From contig JAMLJC010000001.1 of the NCBI GenBank assembly GCA_023953845.1, positions 868,001-932,000 on the forward strand: DNA of 64,000 bases, given 5' to 3'. The stretch is from Rhizobiaceae bacterium. GTDB lineage: Bacteria; Pseudomonadota; Alphaproteobacteria; Rhizobiales; Rhizobiaceae. The position numbers were made by a program, and so were the translations under genes. Positions 43,697 to 50,584 of this stretch are shown piece after piece (within the stretch, counting starts at the first letter, position 1; every line of letters begins with the position of its first letter). A model generated the notes under the pieces. That model was given only the letters and a program-made list of their open reading frames with translations, ran no database searches and was not told the origin of the DNA.

Positions 43697-44283
43697 CAGT
43701 TCTGCGCCTCCCGTACCGCCCGCTGCCACAGTTCTTCGGGAATGCTGGCCTTCTGGCGTTCGAGCCAGTCGCGCGTCTCCGCCTCGCCCTCGTCGGCGAT
43801 GCGGTTTGCGATATCCTCGACGACGTCGTCGGGATCGATCGCCACGCGGTCGGCAAAGGTCAGGCATTCCTCACAGACAACCTCGCCGGCGACGACGCGC
43901 GCGCCGGCGTCGCGATGGGTTTCGTAGCCGCAGCGCTCGCAGTGGTGGCCTAAACCGATGTCGAGCCAGTCGGCGGGACTGATCCTGGTCAGGGAGTCCC
44001 ACTGCTCGACGCGCTCGACGAAATCGGGATCGAAGACCGGTGCGTCCTCGTCATCGCCCCAGCGCGACCAGACCCACTCGCGGAACGCCTCTTCCGGCGA
44101 CGAGGCCCTGATCGCCTGCCAGTCCCATTCGCCCGGCGTGCCGACGGCATAGGCAAGCATGTCCGGCTTCGTCGAGAGGTCGACACCGGCAGCGACAGGG
44201 GCGGCAGCGTTCAGCGACGCGGGCATGGCCGCGGCGAGCGCCGTGGCCGAGGCGGAGAGCAGGAAAGCGCGGCGGGAGAGCAT
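43696..44283 (-). CDS. protein with twin-arginine signal and zinc-finger-like motif
   Basis: 195 residues from the ATG at 44283. The N terminus reads MLSRRAFLLSASATALAAAM, a textbook Tat signal (S-R-R-x-F-L-x), and an AxA-type site near 25-28. The rest is acidic and Trp-rich, and holds CERCGYETHRDAG...VVCEEC, a probable zinc ribbon. A Tat-exported protein in an early phage operon is unusual. The signal could be borrowed, or the start could lie elsewhere. Confidence 0.6.
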   Translation of the reverse strand: MLSRRAFLLSASATALAAAMPASLNAAAPVAAGVDLSTKPDMLAYAVGTPGEWDWQAIRASSPEEAFREWVWSRWGDDEDAPVFDPDFVERVEQWDSLTRISPADWLDIGLGHHCERCGYETHRDAGARVVAGEVVCEECLTFADRVAIDPDDVVEDIANRIADEGEAETRDWLERQKASIPEELWQRAVREAQN

Positions 44284-44618
44284 CAGTTCTGTGCCTCCGC
44301 CAGCCGGCGGCGGCACGGGTCGATCGCCGCGCTCACCTCGTCGATCTCGCGCAATTGCTCGCGCGCGGCGGCTATCCGTTCGTCGCGATCAGCCTCGGCC
44401 GCCCGCACCGCCCTTGCGCAATCCGTGCGCGCCGCCGCGATCTCGGCTTCCCATTGCAGCCGGCCATCGGTCAGCCGGGCATGCAGCGCGTCGAGGTTCT
44501 GTCGCGTGTTGACCCGCGCCCATTTGCCGGAGAGTTTCTTTTCAACAGCCGCATCGGCCGCCAGATCGAGATCGGCCGGATCGAGGGCGATCCCGGCCGT
44601 ATCCTGTTCGAGGCTCAT
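44283..44618 (-). CDS. phage hypothetical coiled-coil protein
   Basis: 111 residues from the ATG at 44618, preceded by CGGAGGAA. The second half is a long coiled coil (LQWEAEIAAARTDCARAVRA, then DERIAAAREQLREIDE). It ends RRLAEAQN; the next gene ends in REAQN, and the two junctions share near-identical DNA. No family is recognised. Confidence 0.6.
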   Translation of the reverse strand: MSLEQDTAGIALDPADLDLAADAAVEKKLSGKWARVNTRQNLDALHARLTDGRLQWEAEIAAARTDCARAVRAAEADRDERIAAAREQLREIDEVSAAIDPCRRRLAEAQN

Positions 44619-45151
44619 GAATTCCTCCGTTTCGGGCAGATGTCGCGGTGGTTGGTCATCCACATTTCGAGCGAGCTGACCGGCTTGCCGATGCGGGCGG
44701 CGATGGCCTTCGCCGTCAGTCCCTCCGCCCACAGTTTCCCGATCAGCGCGGCCGGAAAGTCCGGACGCCCGCCGGACGGCGGGCTTTGTGCGCCAGTCGT
44801 CGACGCCGGCGCGGCCGCGGCGGAGGGCGCGCGGCCAGCCGACGCCTGCCTCCATGCGTCGAGGATGCGTACAACGCGCGGTTCCGGCACGCCGGTCGCC
44901 TTGCTGATCGCGGCGGTGCTGCCCTGTCCGGCGAGCGCGAAGACGAGCCGCACCTGATCGTCCAGTTCGGCGTCGGCCGAAGGCTCGGCCCTCTCCTGCC
45001 CGACCCTCGCGGCAAAGCCCGCTTCGAACAGCAGCTTGGCGTAGCCCGTTGTCGAGACGCCCATCTCCGTCGCCCGCTTCGCCAGCGCGGCATGCGTCCG
45101 CGCCGTGACGCGGATGCCGATCTGCATGTTTTCCTGAAGCTTGAAGGTCAT
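44615..45151 (-). CDS. phage regulator with RHH-like and GcrA-like HTH segments
   Basis: 178 residues. The N terminus resembles a ribbon-helix-helix (MQIGIRVTARTHAALAKRAT); the middle has an HTH (STAAISKATGVPEPRVVRIL); the C terminus carries LIGKLWAEGLTAKAIAARIG, the first helices of a GcrA-type domain. It overlaps the GcrA-like gene by 4 bases. It is probably a DNA-binding regulator. Confidence 0.6.
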   Translation of the reverse strand: MTFKLQENMQIGIRVTARTHAALAKRATEMGVSTTGYAKLLFEAGFAARVGQERAEPSADAELDDQVRLVFALAGQGSTAAISKATGVPEPRVVRILDAWRQASAGRAPSAAAAPASTTGAQSPPSGGRPDFPAALIGKLWAEGLTAKAIAARIGKPVSSLEMWMTNHRDICPKRRNS

Positions 45152-45738
45152 GCGATCCTCCGCTGCCGGAAGATGTCGCCGCGACGCATCGCCTCCGAGA
45201 CGACGCCATTGAAAGCGCGGGCGGTATGGTGCGGGCAGTATGGAGAACCGGGCGCTATCGCATGCCCGCAGAACAGATGCTCCTCGCCCGGGGCGGCGTC
45301 GTTCACGGCGAAGCGGCAGTCATGCCGGTCGAGATCGACCAGCGGCAGCCGGCGCGAGCCGGCGTCATAGGCGGCGAAGTTTACGAAGGGTTTCGGCTCC
45401 GGCAGCGAAAACGCCTTCGGCGGCGCCGGCAATGCTTTCGGGTTCGGATCGCGGATCTTCGGCGCAGCCGCCTTGCGCACCCGCGCCGCGACCACCTTCT
45501 GCACCTTGCCGCGTCCGTCCTTCGGCGAGCGCGCGGCGGGGCCGGGGCGCTTCGCCGCGAACCCGATCCGCGAAAGGTCCGCATCGCGATGGATCACCCC
45601 GATGATGGCGTTCCGCGAGACATAACGAAACTTCTGGCAGAACTCCCGCGCGATGCGGCTGGCGGAAAGGCCGTCCATCAGCCATCCGCCGATCGCCGCC
45701 CGCTCGATCTCCGAATAGGCCGAATTCGGGTGTGCCAT
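45148..45738 (-). CDS. GcrA-family cell-cycle regulator homologue, phage-encoded
   Basis: 196 residues from the ATG at 45738. N-terminal GcrA DNA-binding pattern: WLMDGLSASRIAREF...SRNAIIGVIHR. After a Pro/Lys linker comes the conserved C-terminal domain LPLVDLDRHDCRFAVND and LFCGHAIAPGSPYCPHHTARAF, which in GcrA binds the sigma70 subunit. Host GcrA activates promoters carrying GANTC sites methylated by CcrM. The phage copy may redirect host or phage transcription. Confidence 0.85.
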   Translation of the reverse strand: MAHPNSAYSEIERAAIGGWLMDGLSASRIAREFCQKFRYVSRNAIIGVIHRDADLSRIGFAAKRPGPAARSPKDGRGKVQKVVAARVRKAAAPKIRDPNPKALPAPPKAFSLPEPKPFVNFAAYDAGSRRLPLVDLDRHDCRFAVNDAAPGEEHLFCGHAIAPGSPYCPHHTARAFNGVVSEAMRRGDIFRQRRIA

Positions 45739-45739
45739 A

Positions 45740-46225
45740 TCAGCCGGCCCCCACGACCTTGAGTGGTCCGCCGACCTGGACGGCGACAAGCGAGTCCTTG
45801 ATGACCGGCATGATCCGCTCGGCGTTCGCCAGCAGGTCGAGCAGCCGGGTTGCTTCCGCAATGGTGAGCACGCCGTCGGACTTCGCCCGCGCCACCTCCA
45901 CGACCAGCCGGCCGACATGCTCGACCAGCTCGGCCGCATGCATGGAGAGCGAGCCGGCGACGGTCTCTCGCGCGGGAGCGCCGGAGATCTCGCAGCCGAG
46001 GAAATCCACCATGGCGAGCGAAACCACCGGCCTGCGCACATAGCCCTCAACGCGCATCGCCTCCGGCAGCGACATGAGGTCCGGCGCGTCGGCGTCGCCC
46101 CATCGGTAGACGACGGATTTTGACTTGTTGGTGATGTCCATCACCTTGCCGACGCCGGCCTCGGCCACCAGTTCGGCCTGCGCGTTGCGCAGCTTGCGCT
46201 CGACGCGCTCCGTGAATTCGATCAT
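45740..46225 (-). CDS. CII-like/CP76-type phage regulatory protein
   Basis: 161 residues; AGGAGG precedes the ATG at 46225. N-terminal part GVGKVMDITNKSKSVVYRWG is an HTH of phage CII/CP76-like type, followed by DLMSLPEAMRVEGYVRRPVV and a helical C terminus. It is first in the leftward early operon and is preceded by a pair of palindromes. Family assignment is moderate. Confidence 0.6.
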   Translation of the reverse strand: MIEFTERVERKLRNAQAELVAEAGVGKVMDITNKSKSVVYRWGDADAPDLMSLPEAMRVEGYVRRPVVSLAMVDFLGCEISGAPARETVAGSLSMHAAELVEHVGRLVVEVARAKSDGVLTIAEATRLLDLLANAERIMPVIKDSLVAVQVGGPLKVVGAG

Positions 46226-46253
46226 CGAGGCCTCCTCTCAAGGCGCAAAAGCA

Positions 46254-46298
46254 TTCCCGCGCCGGGAAATCCGGCGTCGTTTTCCCGTGGCGGGAAAA
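46254..46298. promoter_or_regulatory. pair of TTCCCG-N3-CGGGAA palindromes upstream of early operon
   Basis: TTCCCG-CGC-CGGGAA at 46254..46268 and TTTTCCCG-TGG-CGGGAAAA at 46280..46298, centres 28 bases apart. They are 29 to 73 bases upstream of the first leftward early gene and look like binding sites for a dimeric repressor or activator, distinct from the TCGTAC operators. Confidence 0.6.
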
Positions 46299-46487
46299 GG
46301 TCTGGCGATTCACTGTGCGGCGGTCACTTTCCTCACGGGGGACCGCATGGAAAACGAAAGAAACGGCCGAAGGCCGCAAGCCCTGCCGCGCCGCCGCAGG
46401 CGTGCAATCGAAAAGGCAGGCGTCGGGCCTTGTGGCCCGCCCACCCGGAGCGCCAGCGAGCAGCGCGAGCGATGCGGCGCGCGAGGC

Positions 46488-46883
46488 TCATGTGACACTT
46501 GCTCCCTTGAAACGGCTGAGCCCGGCGCGCTGGCGGAACTCCATCGCCAGTTCCGGATCGAGGTCGAGCGCCGTGGCGAGCACCTGCAGGCCGAGGCCGT
46601 CCGCATAGCAGGCGATGGCCCGGCGCAGCGCCTCGCCGACGCCGATCTGTTCGGCCGCCGCGGCCATGCGCAGCGTCAGCAGCAGATCTGCCGACAGCGT
46701 GACGTCGAAGGTGGCCGGCGAATCGGCGGAATGGACGGCCGGCGGCGCGGAGGAGTTGTCGCCGCCGGCCGTGTCCCGTCCGCAGGGGATCGTTGCGGCA
46801 GCAGGGACTTCGGGGAAAAGACGATGCGCCAGCGCGGCGCGTTGCGCGGAATGCTGGAAACGGGAGGCGGCGCGGACGCTCAT
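46488..46883 (-). CDS. small phage protein after Cro-like gene
   Basis: 131 residues from the ATG at 46883 (ATGA overlap). The first 60 residues are low complexity; the C-terminal half has an RHH-like segment (FDVTLSADLLLTLRMAAAAE, VGEALRRAIACYADGLGL). It may be a small regulator transcribed with cro. Confidence 0.5.
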   Translation of the reverse strand: MSVRAASRFQHSAQRAALAHRLFPEVPAAATIPCGRDTAGGDNSSAPPAVHSADSPATFDVTLSADLLLTLRMAAAAEQIGVGEALRRAIACYADGLGLQVLATALDLDPELAMEFRQRAGLSRFKGASVT

Positions 46884-47116
46884 GCGGCGGCTCCTGCTGA
46901 AGACGATAATCTTCGGTGCGCGAGCCACGCGTATGTCACGCCGGTAATTCCACGGCGTTCCGCCGCATGGATAACAGCCTGCCAGTGCTCCGGAGCGATC
47001 TTTCCGCGGCGACGCATCTGCCGCGCCGCCTCGTAACCGCACCCAACATCAGCAGCGAACTCGACGATTGTCGGCCACGCGTCAATGAGGTCAGTTATGG
47101 AGCATGGTTCTGTCAT
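46880..47116 (-). CDS. Cro-like (YdaS-type) repressor
   Basis: 78 residues from the ATG at 47116. HTH pattern ITDLIDAWPTIVEFAADVGC, GYEAARQMRRRGKIAPEHWQ, VIHAAERRGITGVTYAWLAH, as in YdaS/Cro-like proteins encoded divergent from a CI-type repressor. Its promoter overlaps a TCGTAC-N5-GTACGA operator. Confidence 0.75.
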   Translation of the reverse strand: MTEPCSITDLIDAWPTIVEFAADVGCGYEAARQMRRRGKIAPEHWQAVIHAAERRGITGVTYAWLAHRRLSSSAGAAA

Positions 47117-47125
47117 GGCGACGAT

Positions 47126-47154
47126 TTCGTACAATACGTACGACGTCGGGTCAA
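47126..47154 (-). promoter_or_regulatory. leftward cro promoter with overlapping operator
   Basis: Reading leftward: TTGACC (-35, 47154..47149), 17 bases, TACGAA (-10, 47131..47126). The palindrome TCGTAC-AATAC-GTACGA (47127..47143) covers the -10 region. A second, near-perfect operator (47162..47178, TCGTAC-ACCTT-GGACGA) and a half-matching third (47185..47201) lie toward cI. Confidence 0.78.
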
Positions 47155-47201
47155 GCCAACATCGTACACCTTGGACGATGGAAATCGGCCAAAATGTACG
47201 A

Positions 47202-47816
47202 ATGAGACAGCAACCGAGAGAGCGGCTTCAATTAGCAAGAGCCAAGGCCGGCTTCAAGAATCCGGCTGATGCGTCGCGCGCCTTCCGCGACATCAATCAA
47301 AACACGCTGACGAGCCATGAAAATGGCAATCGGACCATATCTCGCAAGGCTGCCGAAAAATACGCTCGGCATTTCGGCGTCGAAGCCGGTTGGATTCTCT
47401 ACGGCGACAGGAGCGATTTGGAATTTCCTGGCCTCTATCGTATCCCGGTGCTTTCATGGGTCAGCGCAAGCAATCTTCGGGAGCAGCCAGGCGTCACAGC
47501 CGCCGACATTGAGCGATGGGTGCAGGTGGCCGACCTGCCGGCGGGAGACTGGATAGCGCTTGGTGTGGACGGCGATTCGATGAATCGGGTCGCTCCGGAC
47601 GGATCGACCATTATAGTCAATCGCGCAGATGATAGACTATTGGACGGCAGATACTATGTGTTCCAACAGGGCGGCGGTGCAGCGACTTTCAAGCGCTACA
47701 AGCGCAATCCCGAGATGATGCAACCCTTCTCCACAAACCCAGACCACATGTCGATTGCAATTGCAGATGACCTGTACGTCTTCGGTCGTGTTCGCAGAGT
47801 TATCACCGACCTCTAG
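47202..47816 (+). CDS. CI/LexA-like prophage repressor (HTH + S24 peptidase domain)
   Basis: 204 residues from the ATG at 47202; ATG 47178 is possible. N-terminal HTH (RERLQLARAKAGFKNPADAS, TLTSHENGNRTISRKAAEKY) and a C-terminal S24 domain with S126 in GVDGDSMNRVAPDGS and K164 in ATFKRYK. The self-cleavage region reads PVLSWVSAS where many homologues have A-G, so RecA-stimulated cleavage may be altered. It maintains lysogeny by binding the TCGTAC operators (inference). Confidence 0.88.
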   Translation: MRQQPRERLQLARAKAGFKNPADASRAFRDINQNTLTSHENGNRTISRKAAEKYARHFGVEAGWILYGDRSDLEFPGLYRIPVLSWVSASNLREQPGVTAADIERWVQVADLPAGDWIALGVDGDSMNRVAPDGSTIIVNRADDRLLDGRYYVFQQGGGAATFKRYKRNPEMMQPFSTNPDHMSIAIADDLYVFGRVRRVITDL

Positions 47817-47848
47817 TAAATATGGACACCCGGTAGAGTTGATTTACA

Positions 47849-47870
47849 CTCCCGAGCGGAAGCTTGGGAG
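47849..47870 (+). promoter_or_regulatory. hairpin sequestering the ribosome site of the HIRAN gene
   Basis: CTCCCGAGC-GGAA-GCTTGGGAG: 9-bp stem with one G-T wobble and a GNRA tetraloop. Its 3' arm includes the GGGAG of the ribosome-binding site that lies 6 bases before the ATG at 47877, so folding should reduce translation. It could also act as a weak terminator after cI, but no T tract follows. Confidence 0.6.
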
Positions 47871-47876
47871 GGCATC

Positions 47877-48266
47877 ATGGATTATCTCGATCTCGATCTA
47901 TTAATCGAAGACACGCTTGTCGTGGGCGTACAGCACCACATTGAGAATTGTCGTGACTTCTACGAGGCAGCGATGGAGGCGGCCTCGTTTGATCTGCTTG
48001 AAGAGCACATCGGCATCCGGCTTCAGCGTGATCCGGGCAACGCCTTCGACAGCTACGCCATCAAGGTGCTTGGCAAGTGGATTCAGCCAGACGGGCGCAA
48101 GAAGTCCGCCTTGCTGGGCTATCTCTCAAAGGGCATGGCGTGGAAAGTTGGTCAGGAGACAGATGAGGAAGATCGGCTGTATGGCGAATTCTGCTCGATC
48201 GAACCACACCCCGACTATGGGTACGACCTTCGGATTAACGTTTATGTAAAGTACGACTTTCAATAG
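47877..48266 (+). CDS. HIRAN-domain-like small protein
   Basis: 129 residues. The pattern TLVVGVQHHIENCR, EEHIGIRLQRDPGNAFDSYA, IKVLGKWIQPD, LLGYLSKGMAWKV resembles HIRAN domains (L-x-R-x-P-x-N-x-x-D-x-x-A-I-x-V followed by GYL-x-x-x-x-A), which bind single-strand or damaged DNA ends, here without any attached helicase. It lies between cI and the CI-regulated rightward promoter. Confidence 0.68.
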   Translation: MDYLDLDLLIEDTLVVGVQHHIENCRDFYEAAMEAASFDLLEEHIGIRLQRDPGNAFDSYAIKVLGKWIQPDGRKKSALLGYLSKGMAWKVGQETDEEDRLYGEFCSIEPHPDYGYDLRINVYVKYDFQ

Positions 48267-48269
48267 CAA

Positions 48270-48313
48270 TCGTACAAAACGTACTTGACCTGAAATCGTA
48301 CATCTTGTACGAA
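48270..48313 (+). promoter_or_regulatory. rightward operator-controlled promoter (PR-like)
   Basis: TTGACC (48285..48290), 17 bases, TACGAA (48308..48313): the same boxes and spacing as the leftward cro promoter. A perfect operator TCGTAC-ATCTT-GTACGA (48296..48312) covers the -10 box, and an imperfect one, TCGTAC-AAAAC-GTACTT (48270..48286), abuts the -35. It should be repressed by the CI-like protein and it faces the rightward gene block that ends in the DGR and integrase. Confidence 0.78.
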
Positions 48314-48347
48314 AACGCCCATCGCAATCCCGCGATGGAGCTGAACC

Positions 48348-48539
48348 ATGTCACATCCTTTCCGGAAGCCGGCCACCGTCGAGCGGATGGCCGCCGTCAT
48401 GCTCGACATCCGCGCCACGGGCCGGGTCGTCGACGAGGATGCCCTCGCCAATGAGGGTTTTACCGGGGCCGAGATCGAGGCCTTCGCCCGCCGCGCCCGC
48501 GACATCGCCAACGCCCGCGCCGTCCGTCAGGTCGCGTGA
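48348..48539 (+). CDS. small phage protein (63 aa)
   Basis: 63 residues, helical: ATVERMAAVMLDIRATGRVV and FTGAEIEAFARRARDIANAR. First gene after the rightward promoter. No family is recognised. Confidence 0.6.
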   Translation: MSHPFRKPATVERMAAVMLDIRATGRVVDEDALANEGFTGAEIEAFARRARDIANARAVRQVA

Positions 48540-48551
48540 GGCTCGCCGGCC

Positions 48552-48644
48552 ATGCGCGACCTTATCCACGACACCGCAGCGTTCGCCGCCCTGATGGCGT
48601 GCCTCGCCGGCAGCGCCCTTCTGCTGATGGCGCTGGCGACATGA
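48552..48644 (+). CDS. 30-residue membrane peptide
   Basis: MRDLIHDTAAFAALMACLAG followed by a hydrophobic Leu-rich end (ALLLMALAT). One transmembrane helix. Its stop overlaps the next start (ATGA). Function unknown. Confidence 0.5.
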   Translation: MRDLIHDTAAFAALMACLAGSALLLMALAT

Positions 48645-48862
48645 CGAACGACAACCGCCGCCCCGAAACTCTCGATCCCCGCGAGGCGATCCACGCAAAA
48701 CCGTGGCCGGATGGATCGAACGCCTTCGACGACGAGCCGGAGCTTCTGCCGCTCGCCGCCCGGCCGATGTTCAGCCTGATCGAACTCGTGCTGCTCAGCT
48801 GCATGATCGGCATCCTGCTCGTCACGCTTTACATCGGCCTCGTCTGGGCGGTGCGCCCATGA
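48641..48862 (+). CDS. 73-residue single-span membrane protein
   Basis: Polar N-terminal part (DPREAIHAKPWPDGSNAFDD) and a C-terminal transmembrane helix (LIELVLLSCMIGILLVTLYI). Start and stop overlap neighbours by ATGA. Function unknown. Confidence 0.6.
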   Translation: MTNDNRRPETLDPREAIHAKPWPDGSNAFDDEPELLPLAARPMFSLIELVLLSCMIGILLVTLYIGLVWAVRP

Positions 48863-49089
48863 CCCCCGCCGAAAAGCACAACGAGCTTGCGCACGACTTC
48901 GTCATGAAAGTCGTGCGCGAGACGAAGAGCCATTCCGAGCTGATGGTCGTCGTCGAGAGCGCCGTCCTGTCCGCGATGCTCGTTTCCCGCAAGGTCTACA
49001 GCCTTCCTCCGGCTGGCTGCGTCGAGATGATCGAGATGGCGATCCAGCAGGCGACGGCCCGGTTCTCCGCGATAGAGACGCGTTCATGA
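48859..49089 (+). CDS. small phage protein (76 aa)
   Basis: 76 residues: KHNELAHDFVMKVVRETKSH, then SELMVVVESAVLSAMLVSRK and a final helix. Soluble helical hairpin likely. ATGA overlaps at both ends. No family is recognised. Confidence 0.6.
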   Translation: MTPAEKHNELAHDFVMKVVRETKSHSELMVVVESAVLSAMLVSRKVYSLPPAGCVEMIEMAIQQATARFSAIETRS

Positions 49090-49472
49090 GCCAGAAGTCA
49101 TTCCCAACAGCCGCGGTGCTATCGGTCGTTACCGGCAGTCTGCTCTGCGATATCGGCCAGGTCTATGAAGTCCTGAACTTCATGACCGGCGAGAGCGTCT
49201 ACACGCATCAGTTGCCGCGCATTTCCCGCGAAGCCACACCCGTTCTTCTCGCTCGCCGTCCGGAGTTGCAAGCCGCCATCGACGAAGCGGATCAGGTCAA
49301 TCCTGAGAACTGGCAAGCATGGCTGGCAACCTGGGTGGAACGCTATGGCGAAACGATGGCCGTGCCCCGCATGACCATCGGCCAGCACGAGCGTATCGAT
49401 CCACTCTCAGAACTGGCCGAGAAGGTCCATCCCAGCCGCATCATTGTCGTTCAGGGGCGCGGCAATGGCTGA
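49086..49472 (+). CDS. DUF7736-like phage protein
   Basis: 128 residues with the pattern VLSVVTGSLLCDIGQVYEVL and NFMTGESVYTHQLPRIS, which recurs in many phage early proteins of unknown function; the C-terminal half is helical (LAEKVHPSRIIVV). It overlaps the Gp37/Gp68 gene by 8 bases. Confidence 0.65.
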   Translation: MSQKSFPTAAVLSVVTGSLLCDIGQVYEVLNFMTGESVYTHQLPRISREATPVLLARRPELQAAIDEADQVNPENWQAWLATWVERYGETMAVPRMTIGQHERIDPLSELAEKVHPSRIIVVQGRGNG

Positions 49473-50565
49473 CCACACGCATATCGAATGGTGCGATTCA
49501 ACGTGGCAGCCCATCACCGGCTGTTCGGTCGTCTCGCCCGGATGCACGAACTGCTACGCCATGCGGCTTGCCGGCACACGGTTGCGGCACCATCCGAGCC
49601 GCGCCGGCCTCACCCGAGATTCTAACGCCGGCCCGGTCTGGACCGGCGAGGTTCGCCTCAACGAGCAATGGCTCGACCAGCCACTGCGCTGGAAACGTCC
49701 GCGCAGGATCTTCGTCTGCGCCCATGGCGATCTCTTTGCCGAAGGCGTGCCCGACGAATGGATCGACCAGGTCTTCGCGGTTATGGCGCTCGCACCGCAG
49801 CACACATTTCAAGTGCTGACGAAGCGCGCCGACCGGATGCGCAAGTATGTTGAAGGCGCTTTCGAGCGTCGCGAAGCCCTTGGCGACCTGATGGGCACCG
49901 TTGGAGGATCAGAGCGGGAAGGCTGGTACGCTCCGGAATGCGACGGCCGCCGCGGCTGGGTTGGAATGCACCTGCCACTTCCCAACGTCTGGCTCGGCGT
50001 CTCGGCCGAGGATCAGAAGCGCGCTAACGAACGCATCCCCCACCTGCTCGCAACGCCGGCGGCCGTGCGCTTCGTCTCGGCCGAGCCGCTGTTGGGGCCG
50101 ATCGACTTCATGGACATTCCGTGGCCATCAGATCGGCCGAGATTCCCAGAGATAGACGATATCTCGGACGGGCGGAGCTCATTGCATCCTATCGCAGGCT
50201 CAAAGCTCGATTGGATCATCGTCGGCGGCGAAAGCGGCCCCGTCGCGCGGCCGATGCACCCGGCATGGGTTTGCTCGATCCGCGACCAGTGCGCGGCAGC
50301 CGGCACGGCGTTTTTCTTCAAGCAGTGGGGCGCATGGTTGCCATGGCACCACTTCATGAGCGCCTACATCGCCGACGATCCGGAGCAGACGCGCTTCTCG
50401 ACCATGGAATGGGATGACGGTCGCTGGCGGGATGTCGGCCGGCCCCAATGGTGCGACGAGGCCGACGGTAACATCGACGGAACACAGTGCGTCGCCCTCG
50501 TCGGCAAATCCCGCGCCGGCCGCCTGCTCGACGGCATCGAGCACAGCGCCTTTCCCCACATCTGA
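49465..50565 (+). CDS. phage Gp37/Gp68-family (DUF5131) protein
   Basis: 366 residues from the ATG at 49465. Conserved start HIEWCDSTWQPITGCSVVSP followed by GCTNCYAMRLAG (three-Cys cluster), then RIFVCAHGDLFAEGVPDEWI, QVLTKRADRM, NVWLGVSAEDQKRANERIPH, RFVSAEPLLGPIDF, IIVGGESGPVARPMHPAWVC and FFKQWGAW: the complete family signature. The Cys pattern suggests a radical-SAM-like iron-sulphur enzyme of unknown substrate. It lies 19 bases upstream of the DGR target. Confidence 0.9.
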   Translation: MADHTHIEWCDSTWQPITGCSVVSPGCTNCYAMRLAGTRLRHHPSRAGLTRDSNAGPVWTGEVRLNEQWLDQPLRWKRPRRIFVCAHGDLFAEGVPDEWIDQVFAVMALAPQHTFQVLTKRADRMRKYVEGAFERREALGDLMGTVGGSEREGWYAPECDGRRGWVGMHLPLPNVWLGVSAEDQKRANERIPHLLATPAAVRFVSAEPLLGPIDFMDIPWPSDRPRFPEIDDISDGRSSLHPIAGSKLDWIIVGGESGPVARPMHPAWVCSIRDQCAAAGTAFFFKQWGAWLPWHHFMSAYIADDPEQTRFSTMEWDDGRWRDVGRPQWCDEADGNIDGTQCVALVGKSRAGRLLDGIEHSAFPHI

Positions 50566-50584
50566 TCCAACCACGGAGACTCCC

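Noticed and set aside
40614..46383. A shared 20-base GC-rich sequence at 40614..40633 and 46364..46383
   Set aside because: It is partly self-complementary and isolated; no extended homology, so chance or minor duplication is likelier than an element.
46125..47036. 303-codon + strand frame opposite cro and early genes
   Set aside because: It runs against coupled minus-strand genes and palindromic regulatory DNA; composition is antisense-like.
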